A stretch of 64,000 nucleotides of DNA from Kryptolebias marmoratus. Lineage: Eukaryota; Chordata; Actinopteri; Cyprinodontiformes; Rivulidae. The notes under the pieces are model-generated. The model did no database searches, was not told where the DNA came from, and saw only the letters and a program-made list of their open reading frames with translations. Positions 13,745-25,473 of this stretch are shown here, in pieces (the first letter of the stretch is position 1; every line of letters starts with the position of its first letter). Position numbers and translations under genes: made by a program. The stretch spans positions 9,770,844-9,834,843 of the forward strand of contig NC_051431.1 of assembly GCF_001649575.2 (NCBI RefSeq), in the 5' to 3' direction.

Positions 13745-13763
13745 ATGGATGGATGGATGGATG
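13745..13763 (+). repeat. GGAT microsatellite, likely LINE/SINE tail
   Basis: Four ATGG units after an A-run. It resembles the AATGGATGGATGG end of a common fish retroelement tail, also seen near 60720-60832. Confidence 0.6.
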
Positions 13764-14879
13764 AATGTGTACTACAATAGGAGCTTGCACTGCTTAGAAA
13801 ATTTGCAAGAAAGGCCTTCATCACTCAAAATGCTGTCCATCCTGAGAAAAACCACCAGGGCAGAAAACCTGGAGGTTTGGAAAAAAGAGTCAGTAATTTA
13901 GTTTTAGAACACAACATCTTCATTTCCAGCTAGAACCAAAAGCAAACATGAACTCAATGTGTTAAACCTGTTTTAGGAGACATCTGATGAGTTAAACTGG
14001 TGATGTTGCTAAAATCCAGATCCAGATTTGTTCTTTGCTAATTGTAATAAATAACAGTTGCTTTTCATCATGACCCTTGATTCTTACTTGTATTGTACCA
14101 CATTTGTTCTACCTATTCACACCTTAGGACGAATAAACCTAACATGTTGTAGGACTTCAAGACGAAACCAGAGTACCTGGACAAAAATGATGCATGCACA
14201 AGAAGAATATATAAACTCCAAGCCGAAATAATCCAGCTGAGGCTTGAACCTGTGACCTACTTGTTGGTGACGTAAAAGCACCAAAAAAGTCTTATTTCTT
14301 TAATGCAACATATTGACTCTTCCAAAAACATTATATTTCTCCTAGGTAACTGCTCTGCCATAATTGCGAAATAGATATGCCCTGTATGGCGAAAAGTAGG
14401 TTTAGGCCTTGGACAAGAGCTCTAAAAAAGCCAAGTTACAAGTCTGTGGTTTGAAATTGGTTCATAAAGTTTTGCAGCACAAGCTTTTTTAAGTGGCATT
14501 GCTTAAACCAAACCAAACAAAACAAATAACTTGGACACATCTTTTTGCAAGAAAAGTTCTGCTGCTTTTTGCAGTTCTGAACTGTGGAGCCTAAGCTCTA
14601 AGTTTTACCATAGCTAACCTTAAATTTATTTTTTAGTTTTTTTTGAAGGTATGGCTCTTGTGAGTCACATTAGATAATTCACAGTAAAAATTTCCAACAA
14701 TAATTAGCAAAATGTCATTTAATAAAACAGCTGTCATGTCTGTAGTTGTTAGGCTCTAACTCTTTGTTTCCACTGCTCTCCGTCACTCTCATGATTGTTC
14801 TGCCTTTACCTCTGAGGAAAAAAAGATTTGGTGCAGTGTCATCTTGGTTACCATGCATCCGCCATCGGCGTCACAGCAA
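13764..14879. other. intergenic with degraded repeat
   Basis: Around 14200-14285 the words AACTCCAAGCCG and GGCTTGAACCTGTGACCT resemble a fish dispersed repeat, very decayed. Nothing else is recognised. Confidence 0.4.
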
Positions 14880-14888
14880 TTATAAATA
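14880..14888 (+). promoter_or_regulatory. possible TATA box for gene A
   Basis: TTATAAATA lies 280 bases before the gene A start codon. A possible non-coding first exon would end at 14923 (GGAG/GTATGT), with an acceptor at about 15093 (CTTCAG). Without transcript data this is a guess. Confidence 0.3.
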
Positions 14889-15160
14889 CACAGAACATCC
14901 ATGTTGTGCAGAGGAGGAGGGAGGTATGTCATAGTTACTTATCATAGTGCTAGTTGTGAAAATTTCACTTGTGATTTGGATTTTTTGTGGATGTCTCATT
15001 TATTTACTTTTTCTTGTTGTGGGAAGATGATTTACCTCATTTACTCTCTGAAACTTTTTGGTGATATTGTCTTTTTGCATCTTCTGTCTTCAGGCTAATA
15101 ATTTTCGTAAAGCTGCATGTGTGTTATACATGTTTTAAGTGTCCTGGAACAGCAGCATCC

Positions 15161-18100
15161 ATGTCTTGGATGTCCTGGCTCGTCACTCTGTGGACCTGCT
15201 ACGCTCCATCCCTGCACCTTGTGGGGCTTGTGGGCAGACAGCTGGGGCTCAGGGTTGGTTTTCAGGGGGTCCAGACTTTGAATTGTTCTCGATGGGGAAC
15301 ACCAAGTGACAAGGGTGTGTTTGAGGATGGGGATGTAATCCTCGGTGGGCTCTTCAGTCTCCGTTATGCTCCTCCAACTTTAGACCATGAGTTCACTCAG
15401 CAGCCGGAGTACAAATCTTGCACAGGGTAAGACTCTGAAGTCTCGGTTCCACAGTAAACTATTAATTAATGAGTTTTTTGATTTTCTTTAGATCTGTTTT
15501 AGTAAAATGTGCTATCAACAATATAACACCTAATGGTATCTTTTGATTGATATTTCAATTATGGTATATGTTTTGTGTTCACAGTTTACAAAATCTACCA
15601 TTACAGTACATCTATGCTATGGTGTTTGCACTTGATGAAATCAATCACAGTTCAACCTTGCTACCAGGTGTGAAGCTGGGCTACCGTATTCACGATAGCT
15701 GTGCCCTCCCTGCCTGGGCTTTACAGGCAGCTCTCTCACTGGTCAGTGGAGACAACCCCAGCTGTAATTCAGCAGCTGAGTACTTGGAAGCAGCTGGAAT
15801 TGGAGCCAAAAAAGGTATTTCCTCTTTAATGGACCTAATGTTTAGAATTATCTATTACTATAGTGATAAAGTCTGCAATGTTCTCTTATGTTTTAGTGGA
15901 AAAGGTGACATAAAAATATCTTACATTATTAGGTGACCCTCCTATTCCTTTGATCATTGGTGGTGACTCCTCTATAACAGCCCAGATACTTTCCAGAATC
16001 CTGGGGCCACTTTCTGTTCCTCTTGTGAGTTCACAAAATTTAAAAAAACAACAAAAAAAGGATTTATAGCATTTTATTTTAAATGCCTCTACTTTGATGA
16101 ACTATAAAGCCTAGCTTGTATTCTCACACTGTATTTTCTCTTCCTCTTGAACAATTTAAATCTTTTTTTGCTGCTTTTATTGTTACAAGGATTGGAAACA
16201 AGAAGGATGTACAAATATTTGTTGCTTCAAATGATTTCTTTGTCCTCTAGGTGAGCTACACAGCTAGCTGTCCTTGTTTAAGCGACAGGCAGCAATATCC
16301 CAACTTCTTCAGAACCATGGCCAGTGATATTTATCAAGCCCAAGCGATTGTCCAGCTTGCTATAAGATTTAACTGGACTTGGGTTGGAGCAGTCGTAGCA
16401 AACAATGACTACGGCCTTACTGCAGTGAAGGTTCTTCCATTTGATCTATTTGCTATGGGAATTTATTTTAAAATAAAAACTTTAAGTCATTGGTTTATGT
16501 GTAATATACAAAAATCTTTTGTACAAACCAGATATTTCAGGAGGGGATTCAGGGGGCAGGGGTGTGTCTGGCATTTGTAGAGACCCTCCAAAGGGAAACC
16601 ATTGTAAGTGATGCCAGACGAGCAGCACTCACAATTCAGGCTTCCACTGCAAAGGTGATTTTGGTCTTTACCTGGTATACAGATGTAATGCAGCTGTTCC
16701 TGCAACTAGCCAAGTTAAATGTAAGAAATAAAGACTCTTGTGGAATCTACCAAACAAATAGAAATATTTACCACCAACAAAAAGAGATTAATTTTACTTG
16801 CTTTCTTGTGGTTGTGTCTCGCTATTATTACAAGGTGACTGACAGGCAGTTTCTGGCCAGCGAGGCTTGGAGCACCAGCAGTGATCTTCTCCAAGAACCC
16901 GTCTCACGTAAAGTGGCAAGCGGAGTCCTTGGTGTGGCCATTCGAAGTTCGTTCCTACCTGGATTTGAAAGTTACATCAGAAATCTGAACCCATCTCTGA
17001 GGCCAGATGACAAGTTCTTGAAGGAGTTTTGGGAAAAGCAGTTTCTCTGTAGTCCTGGGATCACGACTAGTTCTGCTTCTCTACCTGTCTGCAACGACTC
17101 AGAGACTCTGGCTCGTGTGCATAACCTGTTCACAGACACCTCCCAGCTCCGGGTGACATATAACGTCTATCTTGCAGTCTATGCTGCAGCCCATGCTCTT
17201 CACAGTCTTTTCTCCTGTCCCGACATCAACAACCCACCTGGAAACAATACCACCTGCTTGTTACCAAATCAAATCTCTCCAACAGAGGTAAACACAATTA
17301 CGTCTACTTTACATTTTTGTGGTTTGCATTTTAACTCTGGGATTTAAGCTGTCACATGTTTTATTTAAAATCTAGACTGCTGCTGTACTTTTTAGTTAAG
17401 TACTAAACAACACACTGTATTTACTCTTTTGACATTCGGTTCTATCAGCTGTTCCAGCATCTGAGCAAAGTGAAGTTCATCACACCACAGGGTGAACTGT
17501 TTTATTTCCAAGGAGCCGACATCACTGCAAAGTATGACCTCTTGAACTGGCAGAAAACCCCCGACGGACAGCTTAAGATTGCTTTGATTGGCCGTGTGGA
17601 TGGCTTTGACCTCCACCTCAACGAGTCAGCTATTCAGTGGAGCACAGGGTCCAATCAGGTACTTACACCAGATGCATTTTGTTTCAGGTCAACACCCAAA
17701 TTTCTGTTGACTTAACAGCACTTACAGTACTAATAATGAGGTGTTGTAAAAATGTCCTTCAGGTGCCTGTTTCAGTGTGCAGTGAAAGTTGCCCACCGGG
17801 TACAAGGATGGCCACCAGGAAAGGAGAACCTATCTGCTGCTTTGACTGCATTCCTTGTGCTGATGGGGAGATCAGCAACAAAACTGGTGAGGGCAAGTTT
17901 TTATTTTGCTTTGACATCAGTAGCTACAGAAGCCGAGAGAGGATATGCTTAGAAATTCATTTAAAATGACATTATCTCACAGTAACAAAGCACAGAAACT
18001 ATCCATCTTGAGAAGACGAAGGTTGTTTAAAATGAATCAAAATTATGATAGCAGGTGCAGGCATGCTCAGCTTCTCTACTTTTCATTGTTTATTTTAGCT

Positions 18101-19267
18101 TATTTTACAGTCTGGTCCTATGTTTTTTCAATGTGCATCTCTCTGTCTCAGGTTCTCCTCAGTGTGACCGTTGTCCGTCTGAGTTCTGGTCCAACTCTGA
18201 GCGCACAGCCTGCATCATTCGCCAGCTGGACTACCTTTCTTTTGATGAGACTTTGGGCATTACCCTCACAGCGGTAGCTGTTTCTGGTGTCACTGTAACA
18301 ACAGCTGTGTTTGTTGTGTTCCTTTACTATCGTCAAACACCAATGGTGAGAGGACAGATTTTAATATTAGACCACATCTTGACTAACCTAACATTTTGGA
18401 AAAAATGTTTAAAAAGCATAAAATTTGCTGCTCTTTTGAGGAAAACTTAAGTTTGTTTGTTGTGTTTAGGTACGTGCCAACAACTCAGAGCTGAGCTTCC
18501 TGCTCCTCTTTTCGCTGAAGCTGTGTTTCCTTTGCTCCCTGGTGTTCATCGGCCATCCAGCAGTCTGGTCCTGTCGATTCCAGCAAGCCGCTTTTGGGAT
18601 CAGCTTCGTGCTGAGCGTGTCCTGCCTGCAAGTTAAGACCATTGTGGTTCTGGCAGCGTTTCGCTCAGCTAGGCCTGGTGCTGAAGCCTTGATGAAGTGG
18701 TTTGGTCCAGCACAGCAGAGAGGAAGTGTCTGCCTCTTCACCTGTATACAGGTCAGATACTGTCCCAATCCATATTATACTCATTACAGCCTTCAGATAA
18801 ATTAACAAGATTTAACATATCAGACACTTTTTTTCTACATCAAGGTTATCATCTGTATTATCTGGTTATCAGTTAGTCCTCCAGTTCCTCAACCTGACTT
18901 TGAAATACCGGGGTTAAAGGTTACCCTGAAGTGTGCCATGGACTCTGTGGTGGGCTTTTCTCTGGTGTTGGGCTACATCGGCCTGCTGGGCTGCACTAGT
19001 CTCCTCTTGGCATTTCTTGCCAGGAAACTGCCAGACAACTTCAACGAGGCCAAGCTGATCACCTTCAGCATGCTGATTTTCTGCGCCGTTTGGGTGGCAT
19101 TTGTTCCTGCCTATGTTAGTTCTCCTGGAAAATATGCTGTTGCTGTGGAAATTTTTGCCATCCTTGCCTCTAGTTATGGTTTGTTGTTCTGCATCTTTGC
19201 TCCAAAGTGTTTCATCATTCTCCTGAGGCCAGAAAAAAACACAAAGAAACACCTGATGGCCAGATAA
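15161..19267 (+). CDS. Gene A: OlfC / V2R-like family C GPCR, complete, 11 exons
   Basis: Exons: 15161-15426, 15585-15814, 15933-16024, 16251-16430, 16532-16720, 16835-17287, 17449-17658, 17763-17886, 18152-18345, 18470-18751 and 18845-19267, about 880 aa, all in phase. The start at 15161 gives a hydrophobic signal peptide. Exons 2-7 encode the Venus-flytrap domain ([43 protein letters not shown]). Exon 8 is the cysteine-rich NCD3G domain ([15 protein letters not shown]). Exons 9-11 encode seven membrane helices ([28 protein letters not shown]-like [17 protein letters not shown]). It is a probable amino-acid odorant receptor of olfactory neurons. Two introns cut the 7TM region, unlike all the minus-strand relatives, and the ectodomain introns also differ. 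Poly(A) candidates: 19269-19274 and 19628-19633. Not T1R: the CCFDC...SNKT and 7TM words are OlfC-like. Confidence 0.9.
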
Positions 19268-19832
19268 CAATAAATAATTATAATAAAACACTGTTGGCTA
19301 TAAATGGTCAGTTTAAATAACTGAAGGTGTTGCCTATGAGTAATTTCAGAACACTTTTGTTGCCATTTTATGTAACATAGTTTTTCTTTTTGAGTTTGTA
19401 AATATTAGAGATATTTGCTAGTAATGAATTTTGTCTGTAAACTATATTTGCTATTTGTTTATTTTTTTTTCATATTCTAAAATTTGAAAAAACAAAAATA
19501 ACCAAACAATGAAAAGTAAGAACAACAAGCAGTTCTTTTCTTTGATTATTTTGTATTAATCAGTTTATGATGATTTAATTTCCATGCTCACAACTATTTT
19601 GAATGTATCTTATAATGCAGATGTTTAAATAAACAGATATTAAAAGTATTTTCAGTGTTTTGCTTTTTCATTGTAGAAACTTCAGTGTTCTGCTTGGATC
19701 ACAAGTTAAATTGGGCTTTTTTAAAAACCTGTAAATAAGTTTTTTCTATCTCACAGGGCTTTCAATTATATATTTTTAAACACTTAACATGGCAATTTTA
19801 TATTCTCATTTCATTTTATATTCATACGTGCA
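19268..19832. other. gene A 3'UTR and intergenic
   Basis: AT-rich, with AATAAA-type hexamers at 19269 and 19628. No gene. Confidence 0.45.
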
Positions 19833-19912
19833 CCAATAAGCCTGGGGATTGAACCCACAACAACCCTTTGATTGGAAGACAACCACCGTATGCACCGGGC
19901 CAAGCCGCACCC
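19833..19912 (-). repeat. tRNA-like SINE head, minus strand
   Basis: Read on the minus strand it contains TTGGCCCGGTGCATACGGTG, like a pol III A box, and about 35 bases later GGGTTCAATCCCCAGG, a good B box. It is a short SINE 5' end. No acceptor stem closes, so it is not a tRNA gene. Confidence 0.5.
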
Positions 19913-20848
19913 AAGTTGCTCTGTAAATATTAGTTTTGTGAGAAAAAAAATTCAGGTGCAACAATTAGTGCAGTTATTTTTAGAGAGAAAAATAATCAGG
20001 TTTATAGAAATGATTTGTTTAAGCAACTGTGGGATTAAGAAATTGCACCACATATTATTTATGTTAGAAATTTTTTAAAGGTTTGACTGAACATTAAGAT
20101 ACATTGGATCAGCATTATGAATATAGTTTTTATGGTGTTTGTATGAATTGTTTTTATAGCAAACATATTGAGATGCTTGGATTTTTAAGAGTTTTATATG
20201 ACTTAGTAGTAAACAAAAATTATATATGATCCTGTGTCTGCTGTCAATACCTGAACTTTTTATGAGAGGAATTCATTATTACACTGACCACAATTTTAAA
20301 TGATTTATTTGATTAAATGTTTTTTTTCAAATATTATTTTATTAAGCTGCACGTGTTAACATGTGGCATGTCATAAAGTTATGAACTTCTGCCTGTTAAA
20401 CTGTTGCATTTTTAACTTGTTGCTGCCATCTGCTGGGCATCTACCTGAGCTTCTCCATTTGACTCATGTTTGAATACCTAGAATTTATGAGCTTTTGTCC
20501 CCATAAAAACAATGCAATTAAAAAAAATTGAACAGTTAAAAACATGTTATTAGTTACTTAATATATCTACAATGTATGATTGTAAATATTAAACCCAATA
20601 AATTGAAATAAAGTGAAAAACAATAGAATGTGCACACTGTGGAAACAAGACTTTACACCTTAAAGAAATATCTGTTTTAAGTGATTTTTAAGAAGTTTTT
20701 GTTACATTTGTGATTTTTTTAAAAACTTCTTTCGGGATACTTATTTTTGTACAAGTGCAATAGCAAGTTGTCTGAGAGTTTAAATCATATAATGAGTAAA
20801 TAATAAGAAATATAAAATATGCCAGTGCTTGGAGACAATCAGTTGTAC
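19913..20848. other. intergenic, no gene seen
   Basis: Very AT-rich sequence between the convergent genes A and B. No supported features. Confidence 0.45.
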
Positions 20849-20854
20849 TTTATT
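20849..20854 (-). promoter_or_regulatory. poly(A) signal for gene B
   Basis: TTTATT on the + strand (AATAAA on the minus strand), about 225 bases after the gene B stop codon. Confidence 0.45.
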
Positions 20855-21077
20855 TGAAAAAAAACAACAACAAAGATTTATAGGTGAGGTACTTATAAGA
20901 CAAAATGTTGCAAAGAGTCACAGAATCAGTAACAGTGTGATTTACTGAACCCCACCACCACCTTTGTAGATATTCAACATACACTTGGCTCCTAAAATGT
21001 ACATATTTTGCAAAAGAAAAATGTACAACTACAATGAAAAGACAACATTTGTTAGAATAAAGTGAATGAAAGATTTC

Positions 21078-23822
21078 CTACTCAACTCCTCGCCCCATTA
21101 TGGCTTTCTTTGTATTTCTCTCAGGTCTCAGCAAGATTATGTAACATTTGGGTCCAAACAGTGCTGCCAAGAGGCCAAAACTGGAGGCCAGGATGGCAAA
21201 CACCTCTACTGCATCTGCATATTTGCCTGGTGAGCTGATATAAGCAGGAACAAAGGCCACCCAGACAGCACAGAAGATCAACATGCTGAAAGTGATGAGT
21301 TTGGCCTCATTGAAGTTATCTGGAAGATTTCTTGCCAGAAATGCTAAGACAAAGCTAAGGACAGCCAGCAACCCAATGTAACCAAGTAACACTGAAAAAC
21401 CAACAGTGGAGCCAACTATGCACTCATAAACTATCTTGTCGTTGTGGTACTGGGTGTTTTTATGTGGAGTTGGTGAGGAGGAGACAAGCCAAGCAGTGCA
21501 GATCGCTGCCTGGACAGAGGTGAGAATTAAAACTGTTCCCCTCTGCTGAGAAACACCAAACCACTTGAGACTTGCTCCACCTCCTGGTTTGGAGGCTTTG
21601 AACACAGCCAGAACCACCATGGTTTTAACCAGGATGCACGAGACACAAAGCACAAAACTGATCCCAAAGGCTACATGTCTCAGTGGGCATGTCCAAAGTC
21701 TGGGCCGTCCAATAAATAGCAACGAACACAGGAAACATAACTTCAGTGACAGCAGCAGCTGGAAGCTCAGTTCTGAATTATTGGCCCTCACTATAGGTGT
21801 ACTGCGGTGATAGATAAAGATCCCCAGAACAACAGTACAGATAAAAGTGCCCAGTAATGAGGTGACTGTCAAACAGATACCCAAAGGCTCCTGATAGGAC
21901 AGGAACTCAGTTTTCTTAGGAATACAGTGATCACGCTGGGGGCTGGACCAGAAGTCCTCTGGACACCTGAAGCACTCCAAGGAGTCTGAGGAAAAAAGGG
22001 GGACAAATAAAAAAATGTAATAATTACAAATTAATACAGTGGAGAAGAAAAATACTTAAATATGGACACCTACTGGTGCTATTACTGATCGTTCCTTCAG
22101 AACAAAGGACGCAGTCAAAACAACACTCAGGTTCCCCCTGCTTTCTCACCATGCGAGAACCTGGAGGGCAGTTCTCACTGCACACTGACCGTGGTGGCTG
22201 CAGAAGAAAAATTAGTGCCTAATGTTTCATTTTACACTTTATTTAAACAAACAAACAAAAAAAGAATAAAAGTTAAACCTTTTTGGATTTAAAGTTCCAG
22301 AAGATTTTGTCCTCATAAAGCCTCAGTTCCTCACCTTTAAAGGCAGACATTTTAACATCTCCCACATTTTGAACATTTATTCGTCCATCAGGGAGCCACA
22401 GCCAGTTCATAACATCGTAAATTGGTAAAGCATCACCATTTTCATCAAATGACACCTCATCACCAAATGATGTGGTGAAATTGACCTTTTCTAGGTAATA
22501 TACAAGCTAATACAATTCCAACAAGAACAAAACAAAAATTAACATGAAGAACAAAAAAAATAGTTAAAACAGTGCTTCAGTAATTAGACTTCATAGTGAA
22601 ACTAACTAAACTGATGTTCATTTTATAAAATCAGAAATATATAAAACATTGCTGCAGAAACATTTATTATAATGTTCACTCTGCTGTTTTAAAATTCGCA
22701 TACTGTGATTTATGTGTCAGACAAAGAAATGATAGTACAGTATATTATTTAATTCCTATTAACAGGTAAAGTACATTATACCTGCCATGGCTCAATTGTT
22801 TGCCAAGTGGGACAACTGAAAGGGCCACTGCCTGGCTCACACTGCAGCATATCATCCAGAGCATATGCCAGCGCATACACAGCTTTGTAAACATTGTACT
22901 CAGGTCTGAGGTTAGAAACATCCAGGAACTCTGTTTCCACACTTTCTAAATCTTCTTCTCCAGTACATATTGTTCCCCCGTTCTCCACCCAACCTGCTGG
23001 AGGTGGTGCAAATCTACACTCAAATGTGAATTCCCAGAACTGGTTCACCTGTAATAAATATGATTCTGTATTTTATTCACAAATTGCCTGTGGTGCAAAA
23101 TATCAGATTATATTACAACCTCATCTCACCAAGTTATTTTCATTGCTCTTGTTATGATGTAAGTCAGGATGTGTTTGCAACAGGAAGTTTCTGAGGCCTG
23201 GTATCTCTCCTCGACGGATAGCAATACCCAGTGTTCCACCCAGATATGGCATGAGGTGAGGGGTCTGAAGCACAGCAGCTGTGGTCCAAGCTTCACTTGC
23301 CAACCACTGCAGGCCAGTCAGATTCTGCCTTATCACCTGTTAAGATTTTCAATATGTTCCCAGATATCTGGCACATAATACACCAAAACAACTGATGTAT
23401 TTTACAGTTTACTTCTGTCTCTTCACATGCAAAATCTCAGCAAAAAACATCTTCATTTCTGGTATTCATTGTAGTTTTGGTAAGTTCTAAAAAAAAAGTG
23501 GCAAGCAACCATGTGTTGTTGTAAATGGAATTTTTGTCATTTAAATACCAACCTCTTCCATGAGATTAAGAATCATAGTCTGATGTGAAAACACAATGAC
23601 CACTCGAGCTGTGGATTTCCTCATCGTGTCTACAATACGTTTCAGTTCAGTTAAGTCGTTTTCCCAAGGCAAAATCTCTAAATAGGCCAGACACCCTTCA
23701 CCAGACAGACTTAAATCAGACTGAAAGGATCGGGCAGCGTGGAGCCCATAATCATCATCACTGATCAACAAACCAGCCCAAGTCCAGCTGAAGTGTTTCA
23801 GTATCTGAATCATAGCTCGAAC
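21078..23822 (-). CDS. Gene B: OlfC / V2R-like GPCR, 5' exons missing
   Basis: Minus-strand exons in transcript order: 23553-23822, 23130-23336, 22782-23048, 22279-22506, 22074-22197 and 21078-21985. These equal exons 4-9 of the complete genes C, H and I, all open and in phase. They encode most of the flytrap domain ([46 protein letters not shown]), the cysteine-rich domain ([15 protein letters not shown]) and the whole 7TM exon, ending in [12 protein letters not shown]. Exons 1-3 should lie to the right, but 100 Ns begin at 23898, and the far side of the gap holds repeats with no OlfC match up to gene C. The gene is therefore either hidden by the gap or 5'-truncated. Its 7TM exon is almost identical to that of gene C over about 21450-21985. 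Confidence 0.88.
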
Positions 23823-23897
23823 CTGAGTTAACAGAGAGAGAGATGAGGAAAAAAACATTCTTTTTAAAATTTTGTTCAGTAATCATCACTAGTCATC

Positions 23898-23997
23898 NNN
23901 NNNNNNNNNNNNNNNNNNNNNNNNNNNNNNNNNNNNNNNNNNNNNNNNNNNNNNNNNNNNNNNNNNNNNNNNNNNNNNNNNNNNNNNNNNNNNNNNN
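23898..23997. other. assembly gap, 100 N
   Basis: Exactly 100 Ns, a placeholder length. It is placed just upstream of gene B exon 4, where exons 1-3 are expected. Confidence 0.98.
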
Positions 23998-25473
23998 CTT
24001 TTTAATAGGCTCACTGTATTTATTGCCTGCAGTTGAAGGTGAGGGTGGAGCAATATTGTTTTTGTCTGTGTTTGAGTGTGTGTGTTTGTTTCTCTGTAAC
24101 GTTAGCAATATCTCATGAACTGTAGGCTCCTACTTAATGAAGCCATAAGCTTGACGCACTTCATATTTCCCCATCCTTCCACTTCATGACCAAAAAACAA
24201 ACAAACTGGATCCTCTTGATTAAGTTCAATCATTTACTTGAAAAAAAATGAAACAGTTATAACTTATCACCAAAACAATAACATTAACAAAAAATACAAA
24301 TGAGGTCAAAAAGATGAGTGGCTCCAGTCCAACTGCCCGACTCTCTCTGCACCATAGCCACATCCCCAAACTCCTCAACTGTCCAGCAAACAATCATACA
24401 TGCGAACCCACTAGATGGCCTTAGTATAGTGTCTAATATTACAAATCTTTATGCATGACAAGTTTTATTCAGTAAATAGTCATTTTTATCCTAATAAACT
24501 TAAGCTATCACAAAAAATATAAACTTCTTCCATCTTGAAGGTCCAAAAAAACCAAAACTGAATTTAGGCTTCTACATGAACCATTGAACAGATTTTAATG
24601 AAACTCTCAGAAAGTAATCACTGGATGTGCATCTACAACTGATTAACCTTTGGAATATTCCTAAATCAACATGGCTGCTTCATCTAATCAACTGTAGCCT
24701 ACACAAACATTTTACAGATACTGAGCTTAAAAACATTGTTGGCAATCAGGCACAACATAAACTCAAAGCTCTAACAGACCATACAAGATATCACATGAGA
24801 TTGTACTTAATGTTATTTTCAAAAGAGCTACATCTTTGTCACTTTTCCACATAGGTTGATATTAGTTTAAAACTCTGGCATGAAAGGCAATGTTTCATAG
24901 GCCAGGCCTTGATATCTTATTGGTTCACAACAAGCACGAGCTCAATAAAACCACTAATTAACATTCAGAAACTTCAGCTTTCAATACACATAATAACAGC
25001 AGCAGAGGCTCACACGCTCAAATGTAGCTAATTAAATATCTAAACATTGCTAATAAAGAAAATAAAACAAGGCCAGAATGACAATTTTTTGATTTATTTA
25101 TATACATCTATGGGTATTGTTTTTATTTCTTGTGACAATTATGGTGAAAGTATGCAATTAGCAATCATTTTATTATTATTTTTATTTATGTCTAGGGTCT
25201 ATTGGAAGATACCCGACTCTGTGTTTTATGACCTGCAGTGGGGTCAACATTGTTATAGTTAATAGAAATTCTCCACTAGATGGTAGCAGCACACCAAGAC
25301 ATTGCCTGAGATACACCAGACCTCTAATGAATAAGAGATTATGTCTTTATGTACTCCTATGGCCACAAAATTAAAAGTGCTTCTGTATTTTTACTTGATC
25401 ATGTCTCGATTAATGTTTTGAATCAAGATTTGGAAAAGAGTTGGGGTATTTTTTGCTGTTTCTCTTTTGTTTG
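23998..25473 (+). repeat. repeat-rich intergenic, R1 family copy
   Basis: The stretch 24555-24910 matches repeat R1 (CATGAACCATTGAACAG, AAACTCTCAGAAAGTAAT, GGATGTGCATCTACAACTG, then CTCTGGCATGAAAGGCAA). A shorter piece at about 24097-24120 (TTAGCAATATCTCATGAAC) is the head of the same family. No OlfC exons are visible here, although the missing gene B exons would be expected on this side. Confidence 0.65.

Noticed and set aside
15161..19267. Gene A as a taste receptor (T1R) or calcium-sensing receptor
   Set aside because: The cysteine-rich exon (CCFDC...SNKT), the RANNSELSF segment and the C-terminal [10 protein letters not shown] are OlfC/V2R words. T1R-specific features in the linker and CaSR's long cytoplasmic tail are absent.
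19833..19912. tRNA gene on the minus strand
   Set aside because: A- and B-box-like words are present, but the cloverleaf arms and acceptor stem do not form; it is a SINE head.
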